DNA from: Glycomyces arizonensis DSM 44726
GTDB taxonomy: Bacteria; Actinomycetota; Actinomycetes; Mycobacteriales; Micromonosporaceae
Direction of reading: 5' to 3'
Length of the DNA: 64,000 bases
NCBI RefSeq assembly: GCF_000482705.1
Contig: NZ_AXWO01000027.1
Coordinates: 17,616-81,615, forward strand
Of the stretch, positions 19,057-26,215 are shown piece by piece. A program made the translations under genes and the position numbers. The notes under the pieces were generated by a model. The model made no database searches, had not been told where the DNA came from, and saw only the letters and a program-made list of their open reading frames with translations. Each line of letters opens with the position of its first letter. The stretch's first letter is position 1.

Positions 19057-19430
19057 TTGACGTCGGTGGCACTGATTGGCTTACGGTGGTCTGGTCCTCG
19101 GCGAACGACCGGAAACGGGAAGCTCGCCGAACGTCGGGGGCGACTCGACTTGCTTTGCTCCCACGCAGACTGGACAAGACGGCGACGCGGCCGCATTGCC
19201 GTCGGCGGCCAGGTCCAGATCGCGGGGGTCGGCGGAGGAAGGCGAGCCGGTCGCCGGTGGTGGACCCGCAGCAGACGTAGGTGATCCCTAGACAACAGCT
19301 CGCAGCCGCTCAGCCAGGGGGCTGCCAGTTGGTCCGAAGATCACCAGCCGACGCGGCAGGGGACACCGGCCGTACAGGGACTGGGAGAAACCCGTGCGAG
19401 GGGCGTAGCCGGACACAGCTACGCCCCTTT
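19057..19430 (+). ncRNA. candidate structured RNA upstream of lnt
   Basis: TTGACG (19057-19062) and TACGGT (19082-19087) form a promoter-like pair with a long 19-nt spacer. Then follow hairpins: 19098-19130 (TCGGCGA/TCGCCGA around a CCG-GAAA-CGG stem), 19170-19218 (CTGGAC/GTCCAG around GACGGC/GCCGTC), and 19280-19345 (GGTGATC/GATCACC enclosing two inner stems). A perfect 11-bp stem at 19399-19428 followed by TT could terminate the transcript. No motif of tmRNA, RNase P RNA, SRP RNA or a known riboswitch was recognised. It could be a free RNA of about 340 nt or a long leader of lnt. Confidence 0.45.
19399..19428 (+). terminator. hairpin AGGGGCGTAGC/GCTACGCCCCT
   Basis: A perfect 11-bp stem with an 8-nt loop, followed by two T before GC-rich sequence; possible terminator or attenuator about 120 nt before lnt. 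Confidence 0.6.
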
Positions 19431-19548
19431 GCCGTGCCCACAGGTACGCTTGAGCGACCCCCTCACGGCAGTGCCCTCACACTCCCGCCGGTGCCGCCAC
19501 GGGGGCCGACGAGCCCGCGACACGGCACCGCACGACAAGGAGCGCCTC

Positions 19549-21225
19549 TTGAGCACCGTCATCGACCGCGAAGCGGAGGAGCGGACGCCCTCGGACGACG
19601 AACGCGACGAAAAACAGGGCAAAAATCGCAGATTCGCCCTTTTCGCCGACTCTCCGCTGGGGCGCCGCCTCACCCTCCCGGTCGCGCTGATCCTCGCCCT
19701 CGCCGCCGGGGGCCTCGCCGTGCTCGCGTTCCCGCCCTACGGATGGTGGCCGGCGGCCGCCGTCTCCGTCGCCGGGCTCGGCGCGGCCGTCCACCGCCGC
19801 CGCCCGCGCGGCGGCCTGGGCATCGGTTTCGTCTACGGCATGGCGTTCTTCCTGCCGCTGCTGGCCTGGTCCTCGACGCAGGTCGGCCAGTGGCCCTGGC
19901 TGTTCCTGTCCGCGCTCGAAGCGCTCGGCACCGGCGTCCTCGGCGCCGGACTCGCCGTCTGCTCGCGCCTGATCGACCGCCACCGCTGGGCCTGGGCGCC
20001 GCTGACCGGCGTCGCCTGGGTCGCCCAGGAGGCCCTGCGCTCCCGCCAGCCCTTCGACGGCTTCCCGTGGGGACGCCTGGCCTTCAGCCAGGCCGACTCG
20101 CCCGCCGCGGCCGCCGCCTGGCTCGGCGGCGCGCCCCTGGTCTCCTTCGTCGTCGCCCTCACCGGCGGCTTCCTCCTTACAGCCCTGTGGCGCCGTCCCG
20201 ACTGGCGCAAGAGCGCCGCGTTCGTCGCCGCCGCGGCCGTGGCCACCATCGCCCCGGCCGCCCTCCCGATCGATTCGACCGCCCCGGACGGGCCGACGGT
20301 CAACGTCGCCGTCGTCCAAGGCAACGTGCCGCGCCTCGGCCTGGACTTCAACGCGCAGCGCCGCGCCGTCCTCGACAACCACGTCCAGGCCACCATCGAA
20401 CTCGCCGACGCCGTCAACGAAGGCCGGGCCGAGCGCCCCGACATCGTCGTGTGGCCCGAGAACGCCTCCGACATCGACCCGCTCCACAACGCCGACGCCT
20501 ACAGCCTCATCAGCGAGGCCGCCGCCGCGGTCGGCGCGCCCATCGTCCTGGGCGGCATCGTCCACGAGGAGGACGGCACCCGCTACAACATGGTGATCGT
20601 GTGGGAGCCCGACGACGGCCCGGTCTTCATGTACGCCAAGCGCCACCCCGTGCCGTTCGCCGAATACGTGCCTTACAAGGACTTCTTCCGCACCGTCGCC
20701 GGGTGGATCGACCCGCGCATGGCCGAGGGCATCGACTCCGTGGCCGGCTTCCAGGCCGGCACCGAGCCGGGCGTCGTCCCCGCCGGGGACCTCACGCTCT
20801 CGGGCCTGATCTGCTTCGAGATCGCCTTCGACGCCGAGACCGCCGACTCCGTCCGCGACGGCGCCGAGCTCCTCGCCGTCCAGACCAACAACGCGACCTT
20901 CGACTACAAGGAGGCCGGCCAGCAGCTGGCCATGGTCCGGCTGCGCTCGATCGAGCACGGCCGCGACGGCCTGATGGCCTCCACCGTCGGCATCTCCGCC
21001 TTCACCGACCACACTGGAGCGGTCTCCGAGGCCACCGAGTTCAACACCGCCGCCGTGATCCAGAAAGAACTCACGCGGTCGGCGGAGTCCACTCCGGCCA
21101 CGCGGGCCGGTATCCTGCCCGAAGTGGTCCTCACCACTGCCGCGCTGGCCGCCCTGGCCGCCGCGGTCGCGCTCAACATCCGGCACCGCCGGGTCGGGGC
21201 GTCCCACGACGCCCGCGAGCCGTAG
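19549..21225 (+). CDS. lnt: apolipoprotein N-acyltransferase Lnt
   Basis: A 558-residue membrane enzyme that adds the third acyl chain to lipoproteins. An N-terminal region with about six membrane helices is followed by a nitrilase-like domain holding the triad Glu304 (VVWPENAS), Lys364 (YAKRHPVPFAEY) and Cys422 (GLICFEIAF). A last helix lies near residue 525. The frame is open further upstream, but TTG 19549 has AAGGAG 6 nt before it and is the best start. The first ~40 residues are a charged cytoplasmic extension. It stands next to ppm1; in mycobacteria the two domains are fused or adjacent, so co-function in envelope lipid modification is plausible. Confidence 0.93.
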   Translation: MSTVIDREAEERTPSDDERDEKQGKNRRFALFADSPLGRRLTLPVALILALAAGGLAVLAFPPYGWWPAAAVSVAGLGAAVHRRRPRGGLGIGFVYGMAFFLPLLAWSSTQVGQWPWLFLSALEALGTGVLGAGLAVCSRLIDRHRWAWAPLTGVAWVAQEALRSRQPFDGFPWGRLAFSQADSPAAAAAWLGGAPLVSFVVALTGGFLLTALWRRPDWRKSAAFVAAAAVATIAPAALPIDSTAPDGPTVNVAVVQGNVPRLGLDFNAQRRAVLDNHVQATIELADAVNEGRAERPDIVVWPENASDIDPLHNADAYSLISEAAAAVGAPIVLGGIVHEEDGTRYNMVIVWEPDDGPVFMYAKRHPVPFAEYVPYKDFFRTVAGWIDPRMAEGIDSVAGFQAGTEPGVVPAGDLTLSGLICFEIAFDAETADSVRDGAELLAVQTNNATFDYKEAGQQLAMVRLRSIEHGRDGLMASTVGISAFTDHTGAVSEATEFNTAAVIQKELTRSAESTPATRAGILPEVVLTTAALAALAAAVALNIRHRRVGASHDAREP

Positions 21226-21247
21226 ACCCAGCAGAGAAAGCACGATC

Positions 21248-22033
21248 ATGAGCACTCCACCGGACCGGCCAGGTTCCTTCGCGACCGGCCCGGCGCTCGT
21301 CGCCATCCCCACCTTCAACGAGCGCGACAACCTCGAGCACACCGTCGCGGCCGCCCGCCGCTCGTGCCCGGACGCCGACCTCCTCATCGTCGACGACAAC
21401 TCGCCCGACGGCACCGGCGCGATCGCCGACGCCCTCGCCGAAGGCGACGACCGCGTCCGCGTCCTCCACCGGCCCGACAAGCGCGGCCTGGGCGCGGCCT
21501 ACCTCGCCGCGTTCGCCTGGGCCGCCGAGCGCGGCTACCGGGCCGTCGTCGAGATGGACGCCGACGGCTCCCACGACCCGGTCGACCTGCCGCGCCTCCT
21601 CGGCGCCCTCGAAGGCGCCGAGGTGGCCATCGGCTCGCGCTACGTCCCGGGCGGGAAGGTCCGCAACTGGCCCTTCCACCGCCTGGCGCTCTCGCGCGGC
21701 GCGGGCATGTACACCCGCTTCATGCTCGGCCTCGCCGTCCAGGACGTCACCGCCGGCTACCGCGCCTACCGCCTGGACGCGCTCGGCAAGCTCGACCTGG
21801 GCACGGTCACCTCGGTGGGCTACTGCTTCCAGATCGACCTGACCTGGCGGGCGGTCAAGGCCGGTTTCACGATCACCGAGGTCCCCATCACCTTCACCGA
21901 GCGGCGCGCCGGGGCCTCCAAAATGAACCGGTCGATCACCGTTGAGGCGCTGCGCAATGTGACCCGCTGGGGCATGGCACACCGGTCGCGGCAACTGCGG
22001 AACGCGTTCAGGCGTGGCAGGATTGAGGCGTGA
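21248..22033 (+). CDS. ppm1: polyprenol monophosphomannose synthase
   Basis: A 261-residue GT2 glycosyltransferase. It transfers mannose from GDP-mannose to polyprenol phosphate, the donor for protein O-mannosylation and lipoglycan synthesis. Seen: the GT-A start AIPTFNERDNL, the nucleotide-binding VDDNSPDGTG, and the metal-binding EMDADGSHDP, with GSRYVPGG and YRAYR further on. No membrane helix is present, so it is a peripheral, cytoplasmic-face enzyme needing a membrane partner; Lnt upstream is the likely one. An AGAAAG site precedes the ATG. The fxsA stretch overlaps its stop (GTGA). Confidence 0.92.
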   Translation: MSTPPDRPGSFATGPALVAIPTFNERDNLEHTVAAARRSCPDADLLIVDDNSPDGTGAIADALAEGDDRVRVLHRPDKRGLGAAYLAAFAWAAERGYRAVVEMDADGSHDPVDLPRLLGALEGAEVAIGSRYVPGGKVRNWPFHRLALSRGAGMYTRFMLGLAVQDVTAGYRAYRLDALGKLDLGTVTSVGYCFQIDLTWRAVKAGFTITEVPITFTERRAGASKMNRSITVEALRNVTRWGMAHRSRQLRNAFRRGRIEA

Positions 22034-22536
22034 CGCAACGCCGAGAGCCGAACGCGCCCGCCAGGGCCCCCTATCCCCTCCGGGTCGCTCTGGCGGTCTG
22101 GATCGTCGCCGAGGCCGCGGCGTTCATCGGCCTGGCCTACCTCGTCGGCGTCGTCTACACGCTGCTGATCTTCTTCGGCACCAGCCTCCTCGGCGCGGCG
22201 CTCATCTGGCGGGTCGGCGCCAAGTCCTTCCGGGCCGCGCGCGACTACCTCAACTCCGGCGGCGACCCCACGCGCGAGACGCCGAACGGCTACGCGGTGG
22301 CCGGAGCGGTGTGCCTGTGCATTCCCGGCTTCGTGACCGACCTGCTCGGCCTGCTGCTGCTCTTCCCGCCCACGCGGCTGCTGTTCCGCGGCCTGGGCCG
22401 CTACCTCGCCGCCAGGACGCCGACCATGCGGTTCGGGGGCGGCGGCGACGTCATCGAGGGGGAGGTCCTCGACGAGCGCGACGCCGACCCGAAACCGGAC
22501 CCCGGGCGCGGCGGCGGGCCCCGGCCCATCGAATGA
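22030..22536 (+). CDS. FxsA family membrane protein
   Basis: A 168-residue protein of the FxsA family (E. coli FxsA modulates phage T7 exclusion by F). Two membrane helices at residues about 18-65 and a third at about 90-120 (CIPGFVTDLLGLLLLFPPTR, the family's most conserved stretch) are visible, followed by a polar tail. The GTG start overlaps the ppm1 stop by 4 nt, so it belongs to the lnt-ppm1 unit. No specific role in actinomycetes is known to me. Confidence 0.85.
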   Translation: MTQRREPNAPARAPYPLRVALAVWIVAEAAAFIGLAYLVGVVYTLLIFFGTSLLGAALIWRVGAKSFRAARDYLNSGGDPTRETPNGYAVAGAVCLCIPGFVTDLLGLLLLFPPTRLLFRGLGRYLAARTPTMRFGGGGDVIEGEVLDERDADPKPDPGRGGGPRPIE

Positions 22537-22592
22537 CCGGAGCCCGCAGACAGAGCAAAACGGCTGAAACGCCGCAACTGATGGCATGAATA

Positions 22593-22631
22593 AGGCTCGC
22601 AGGCCCCTGGTTCAAGGAGGCGTGCGAGCCT
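22593..22631. terminator. bidirectional terminator between fxsA and rbpA
   Basis: A perfect 9-bp stem AGGCTCGCA/TGCGAGCCT with a 21-nt loop lies between the convergent genes. Confidence 0.65.
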
Positions 22632-22656
22632 GTCTCCCGTGTCGAAGCGATTCGCG

Positions 22657-22998
22657 CTAGCGCTCGCCGCGCCGGGCCCGCATCTCCTGGAGTCGCTCGT
22701 CGAGGATGTCCTCGAGCTCTTCCATCGAGCGGCGCTCCAGCAGCATGTCCCAGTGCGTGCGCGGCGGCTTCGTCTTCTTCGTCTCCGGCTCCTCGCCGTC
22801 GACGAGCTTGGCCGTGGACCCGTCGAGACGGCACTCCCACGTCAGCGGGATCTCGGCCTCGACGGCGAAGGGCACCTCGAAGCGGTGGCCCTGCGGGCAC
22901 ACGTAATCGCGGGTCTGGCGCGGGGCCAGCTCCGTGTTCCGGTCGGATTCGTAGCTGACGGCGCCGAGACGAGAGCCCCTCAGCATTCTGTCGCCCAT
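22657..22998 (-). CDS. rbpA: RNA polymerase-binding protein RbpA
   Basis: A 113-residue actinomycete-specific transcription factor that binds RNA polymerase and group 1/2 sigma factors and stabilises the open complex. The N-terminal tail GDRMLRGSRLGAVSYESD, the core with VCPQGHRFEVPF and a second zinc-site Cys in WECRLDG, and the C-terminal sigma-interaction helix (WDMLLERRSMEELEDILDE) are all present. The ATG at 22998 is preferred over one 24 nt upstream because AGGGGA lies 3-8 nt before it and the homologous tail begins there. Confidence 0.97.
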   Translation of the reverse strand: MGDRMLRGSRLGAVSYESDRNTELAPRQTRDYVCPQGHRFEVPFAVEAEIPLTWECRLDGSTAKLVDGEEPETKKTKPPRTHWDMLLERRSMEELEDILDERLQEMRARRGER

Positions 22999-23455
22999 GT
23001 TCCCCTGCACTTTCTCGAGCACTTGCCCTGAACAACGCCTGGCCGAGGCCGGCGCCTCCGCCGATCACGCCGAATTGCGGAGTTCCCACTGTTCTCAACG
23101 CCGCGGCCTGGCCGAATGTTTCCCGACGTCGACCCCCAAGTGTGACGCGGCGGGACTTCGGATGCCACGGCCATCCCCTTGAAGTGTGACACAACACCGT
23201 CACAATTCCGCCACGGCGATGTGCGGCGTCGCACCGTCCACCGCAGCACCGCCCCCGCCCGCCATGCCGCGGCATCGGACCGGCGGCAGTGGACGCGACG
23301 GAGCCGCATCGCTGTGAGCGGCCGCGATCGGCGGCGTACCGGCACCCATGGTGCCAATGCGGCGCAAACGCTCGCCGAGGCCCGGCCGAACGCCACCAGG
23401 GTCACAGCCGGGGTGGGCACGCCCAGTATGGTGTGGGCAGACAAGGAGTTCTCAC
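22999..23455. other. divergent intergenic region rbpA / Hsp70-like gene
   Basis: About 457 bp with no gene seen. The 9-mer AAGTGTGAC occurs at 23138-23146 and 23182-23190 (44 bp apart), the second followed by ACAACACCGTCAC, giving a GTGAC...GTCAC inverted pair. These are candidate operators for one of the divergent genes. Confidence 0.45.
23427..23432 (+). promoter_or_regulatory. putative -10 of the Hsp70-like gene
   Basis: TATGGT about 24 nt before the ATG; the short leader contains the AAGGAG ribosome binding site. Confidence 0.4.
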
Positions 23456-24814
23456 ATGCACGTGCTTGGAATCGATTTCGGAACCTCGAACACCGTCGCC
23501 GTGCTGCGCTCGGCCGACGGCCGAGTCCGCCCGCTGCTGTTCGACGGCGCGCCGATCCTGCCCTCGGCGGTCTACTACAACTCCGACGGCCGCATGCTCG
23601 TCGGACGCGACGCCGAGCGCAACGCCCGCATGGACCCGTCCCGCTTCGAGCCGAACCCGAAGCGCCGCATCGACGACGGCTCGGTGTTCCTGGGCACCTC
23701 CGAGATCCCGGTGCCCCAGGTCTTCGCCTACGTCCTCCAGCAGGTCGCCCTGGAAGCCCAGCGGCAGGCCGGCCAGATGCCCGGCCAGGTCCGCCTGACC
23801 CACCCCGCCCGGTGGGGCGAGCGGCGCCGCTCGATCCTGGTCGACGCGGCCCGCCTGGCCGGACTGCCCGCGCCGCAGCTCATCCCCGAGCCGGTCGCGG
23901 CGGCGTCCTACTTCACCTCCGTGCTCGGCACCGCCGTCCCGCCCGGGCGCAGCCTGGCGATCTACGACCTCGGCGGCGGCACCTTCGACGCGACCGTGGT
24001 GCGCCGCACCCAGACCGGCTTCGAAGTGCTCGCCGAGGAGGGCGTCGGCGACGTCGGCGGCCTCGACTTCGACCACGGGATCGTCGAGCACCTCGGCAAG
24101 ACCTACGGCACCTCCCACCCCGAGGACTGGCGGCGGCTGCTGAGCCCCGCGGACGACCGCGACCGCCGCTACCGCAGAATGCTCTATGAGGACGTCCGCG
24201 GCGCCAAGGAGACGCTCTCGCGCACCGCGAGCGCCGACATCCACCTGCCCGCGCTGGAAGTCGACGCGCACCTGACGCGGGCCGAGTTCGAGGACATCGC
24301 GCGCCCGCCGCTGGAGCGCACCGTCGACTGCCTGCAGAAGGCCGTCAGCGCCGCGCGGCTGAACCCGGCCGACCTGGTGGGCATCTTCCTCGTGGGCGGC
24401 TCCTCGCGCATCCCGATGATCTCCCAGCTCATCCACACCAAGCTGGGGGTGCCGCCGCAGACGTTCGAGCAGCCCGAGACCGTCGTCGTCGAGGGCGCCG
24501 TGCGCGCCTCGACCGGCCCGGCCCCGTCCGAGCTGCCGCCGACCGGCCCGACCTCGGGCGGCCCGGTCTCGCCTTCGGGCGGCATGGTCTCGGCGCCGCC
24601 GCGCCCGCCGGTGCAGGCGCCGCAGATGCTGCCGCCGCAGAACCCCGTCATGCACCACCCGGTCTCGCAGCAGCCGATGGGACAGCCCCAGCCGCAGCAG
24701 CAGATGGCCGGCAAGCGCCCGCTGCATCAGGAGCCGGCGGTGCTGGTGACCGGCGCGGCCGTGGTGGTCCTGTTCGTGGTCTTCTTCGTGCTGCTGGCCA
24801 CCATCCTCGGCTGA
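23456..24814 (+). CDS. Hsp70-like ATPase with C-terminal membrane anchor
   Basis: A 452-residue protein whose first ~350 residues form an Hsp70/actin-fold ATPase: phosphate-1 loop GIDFGTSNT (5-13), phosphate-2 loop IYDLGGGTFDA, and adenosine motif LVGGSSRIPMI. The usual peptide-binding domain and lid are missing. In their place is a linker of about 75 residues rich in Pro, Gln and Met, then one membrane helix at the C-terminus (last ~25 residues). It is thus a membrane-tethered Hsp70-type ATPase, not DnaK, which would be about 600 residues. A partner is not evident. AAGGAG precedes the ATG. It converges with padR, with a 10-nt gap. Confidence 0.85.
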   Translation: MHVLGIDFGTSNTVAVLRSADGRVRPLLFDGAPILPSAVYYNSDGRMLVGRDAERNARMDPSRFEPNPKRRIDDGSVFLGTSEIPVPQVFAYVLQQVALEAQRQAGQMPGQVRLTHPARWGERRRSILVDAARLAGLPAPQLIPEPVAAASYFTSVLGTAVPPGRSLAIYDLGGGTFDATVVRRTQTGFEVLAEEGVGDVGGLDFDHGIVEHLGKTYGTSHPEDWRRLLSPADDRDRRYRRMLYEDVRGAKETLSRTASADIHLPALEVDAHLTRAEFEDIARPPLERTVDCLQKAVSAARLNPADLVGIFLVGGSSRIPMISQLIHTKLGVPPQTFEQPETVVVEGAVRASTGPAPSELPPTGPTSGGPVSPSGGMVSAPPRPPVQAPQMLPPQNPVMHHPVSQQPMGQPQPQQQMAGKRPLHQEPAVLVTGAAVVVLFVVFFVLLATILG

Positions 24815-24824
24815 CCGGCGCCGG

Positions 24825-25394
24825 TCACGCCTCGCGGGCGGTGGCCGCCGTGTACCCGGCGCGGCGGTCGAGCTCGGCGATCTGGCCGTCGAGCCAGTCG
24901 ATCTCGGTCAGGTTGACCGAGCGGTGGATCTGCATGAGGCCCTTGCGGAACGGTGATTCGAGCCGGTCGGGCGGCACGGGCCGCCCCTGCTCGTCGAAGA
25001 ACAGCTGCGCGGGCTGGTCGAGGAATTCGCGCCTGCGGGCGAGCACGATCGACTGCTCGCGCGGGTTGTCGAGGTGGTGGAGGAACGCCAGGAGCACGTA
25101 CCACTTGTTGTCGTCGGTGATGAAGACCGGTTCGGGGCTCCGCAGCCACCGGCGCAGCTGGTCGGTGCCCTCCTGGGTGATCTCGAGCATGTGGCGGGGC
25201 GCGGCCACCGAGCCGGGCGCGGTGCGCCTGGTGAGGCAGCCGGCCTCTTCGAGCTTCTTGATGGTGGGGTAGAGCGTGCCGTCGGCGATGGGCCGGACGT
25301 GCCCGGCCAGCGCGGCGACCCGGTTCTTGAGGTCGTAGCCGTGGAGCGGGAAGTCCCGCAGGAATCCGAGTATGGCCATCTTCAGCATGCCCAC
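24825..25394 (-). CDS. PadR family transcriptional regulator
   Basis: A 189-residue regulator with the PadR winged HTH at residues about 5-80 (ILGFLRDFPLHGYDLKNRV, then GTLYPTIKKLEEAGCL) and a C-terminal helical dimerisation domain (Vir_act_alpha_C type). PadR proteins usually repress their own gene or a nearby transporter. Two copies of GATATATATCGAC lie just upstream, at 25412-25424 and 25515-25527, and are likely operators. Start choice is between GTG 25394 and ATG 25388; the difference is two residues. No transporter gene is adjacent, so the regulated target besides itself is unknown. Confidence 0.9.
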   Translation of the reverse strand: MGMLKMAILGFLRDFPLHGYDLKNRVAALAGHVRPIADGTLYPTIKKLEEAGCLTRRTAPGSVAAPRHMLEITQEGTDQLRRWLRSPEPVFITDDNKWYVLLAFLHHLDNPREQSIVLARRREFLDQPAQLFFDEQGRPVPPDRLESPFRKGLMQIHRSVNLTEIDWLDGQIAELDRRAGYTAATAREA

Positions 25395-25410
25395 ATCATC
25401 GCAGATTCAA

Positions 25411-25424
25411 CGATATATATCGAC
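25411..25424. promoter_or_regulatory. PadR-type operator, copy 1
   Basis: CGATATATATCG (25411-25422) is a perfect 12-bp palindrome followed by AC, placed 17 bp before the padR start, where a repressor would block transcription. Confidence 0.6.
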
Positions 25425-25514
25425 CCCAAGACACACGGTGTCTTTACCGACGTCCGCCGACCGATCGTAACGCGACACCTTGCGCCGGAACCGAACAGCA
25501 CCACTGGCACTTAA

Positions 25515-25527
25515 GATATATATCGAC
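25515..25527. promoter_or_regulatory. PadR-type operator, copy 2
   Basis: GATATATATCGAC repeats the 13 bases of copy 1 at 103-bp distance. Confidence 0.55.
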
Positions 25528-25583
25528 TCCGAGGTAGAACACCGCTTCGCCAGTCCCGGCCGACCCTGATCCAGAAGAAAGGA

Positions 25584-25602
25584 GCGCGGGCTGCGCCCGC
25601 GC
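25584..25602. terminator. terminator hairpin GCGCGGGC/GCCCGCGC
   Basis: A perfect 8-bp stem with a TGC loop, 20 nt beyond the stop of the minus-strand gene at 25623. Confidence 0.65.
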
Positions 25603-25622
25603 GCTCACCGGAAGACAACGGC

Positions 25623-26186
25623 TCAGATGATGTCGAAGTACCACAGGGCCAGGTAGGTGGCTCCGGCCAGGAAGAGCAGGAAGACGAGGAGGACGAGCCA
25701 GCCCGCGGCGGCCTCGAAGACGCCGGGGCGGCCGGTCTCGCCGGTGGCCTGGACGACCGGTTCCCACACCTCGTCGCCGATCAGGCGCATGGGGGCGATG
25801 GCCTTGGCCGGCGGGTACCAGGCGCGGGTCTGGAGGGCGGTGGCGGTCCGGTTCGCCGCTTGGATGCGGCCGCGCCGGTTGTAGGTGAAGAGGGCGACCT
25901 CGGATTCGTCGGCGAGGGCGGCGACGGTCGGGGTGCAGGGCATCGAGGAGTACAGGTGGCGGCGGCGTTCGGGTGCGCCGGTGCCGATGATCATGGTGAT
26001 GTCGTCGGTCTCGACGGCTTCGCCGGGGTATTTGATGCCCGCGACCGTCCGGGCCGTCTGCACCGCGGCGGTCCATTGCGGGGTGGCCAGCGGCTGGGCG
26101 TCGTCCTTTTCGAGGTGGCCCAGGTGGCTGCGCATGAGGCTCAACAGCGCGTAGGCGTGCGGGGGGACGTTGGGCGCGATTTCCAT
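25623..26186 (-). CDS. hypothetical protein with C-terminal membrane anchor
   Basis: A 187-residue protein that I do not recognise. The first ~155 residues look like a soluble alpha/beta domain; one membrane helix lies at about residues 162-184, near the very C-terminus, so the protein is tail-anchored with most of it in the cytoplasm. Two Arg-rich stretches (PERRRHLYSS and YNRRGRIQ) are seen. The ATG at 26186 is chosen because a -10-like GACACT lies 7 nt upstream. It follows the MurA-like gene by 29 nt on the same strand and may share its transcript. Confidence 0.65.
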   Translation of the reverse strand: MEIAPNVPPHAYALLSLMRSHLGHLEKDDAQPLATPQWTAAVQTARTVAGIKYPGEAVETDDITMIIGTGAPERRRHLYSSMPCTPTVAALADESEVALFTYNRRGRIQAANRTATALQTRAWYPPAKAIAPMRLIGDEVWEPVVQATGETGRPGVFEAAAGWLVLLVFLLFLAGATYLALWYFDII

Positions 26187-26215
26187 ATGCAGCAGTGTCA
26201 CATACGGGTGCTCGG

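Larger units (their letters stand above)
18993..19548. other. 556-bp intergenic region upstream of lnt
   Basis: No convincing gene. The region is unusual in holding several nested hairpins in a row (listed separately as a candidate RNA) between a promoter-like sequence and a terminator-like hairpin. The last 120 bp carry the AAGGAG site for the TTG start of lnt. Confidence 0.6.

Noticed and set aside
19057..19430. tmRNA, RNase P RNA, SRP RNA or a c-di-AMP riboswitch in the lnt upstream region
   Set aside because: None of their diagnostic sequences (for example the tRNA-like end of tmRNA or GAGGAAAGTCC of RNase P) is present.
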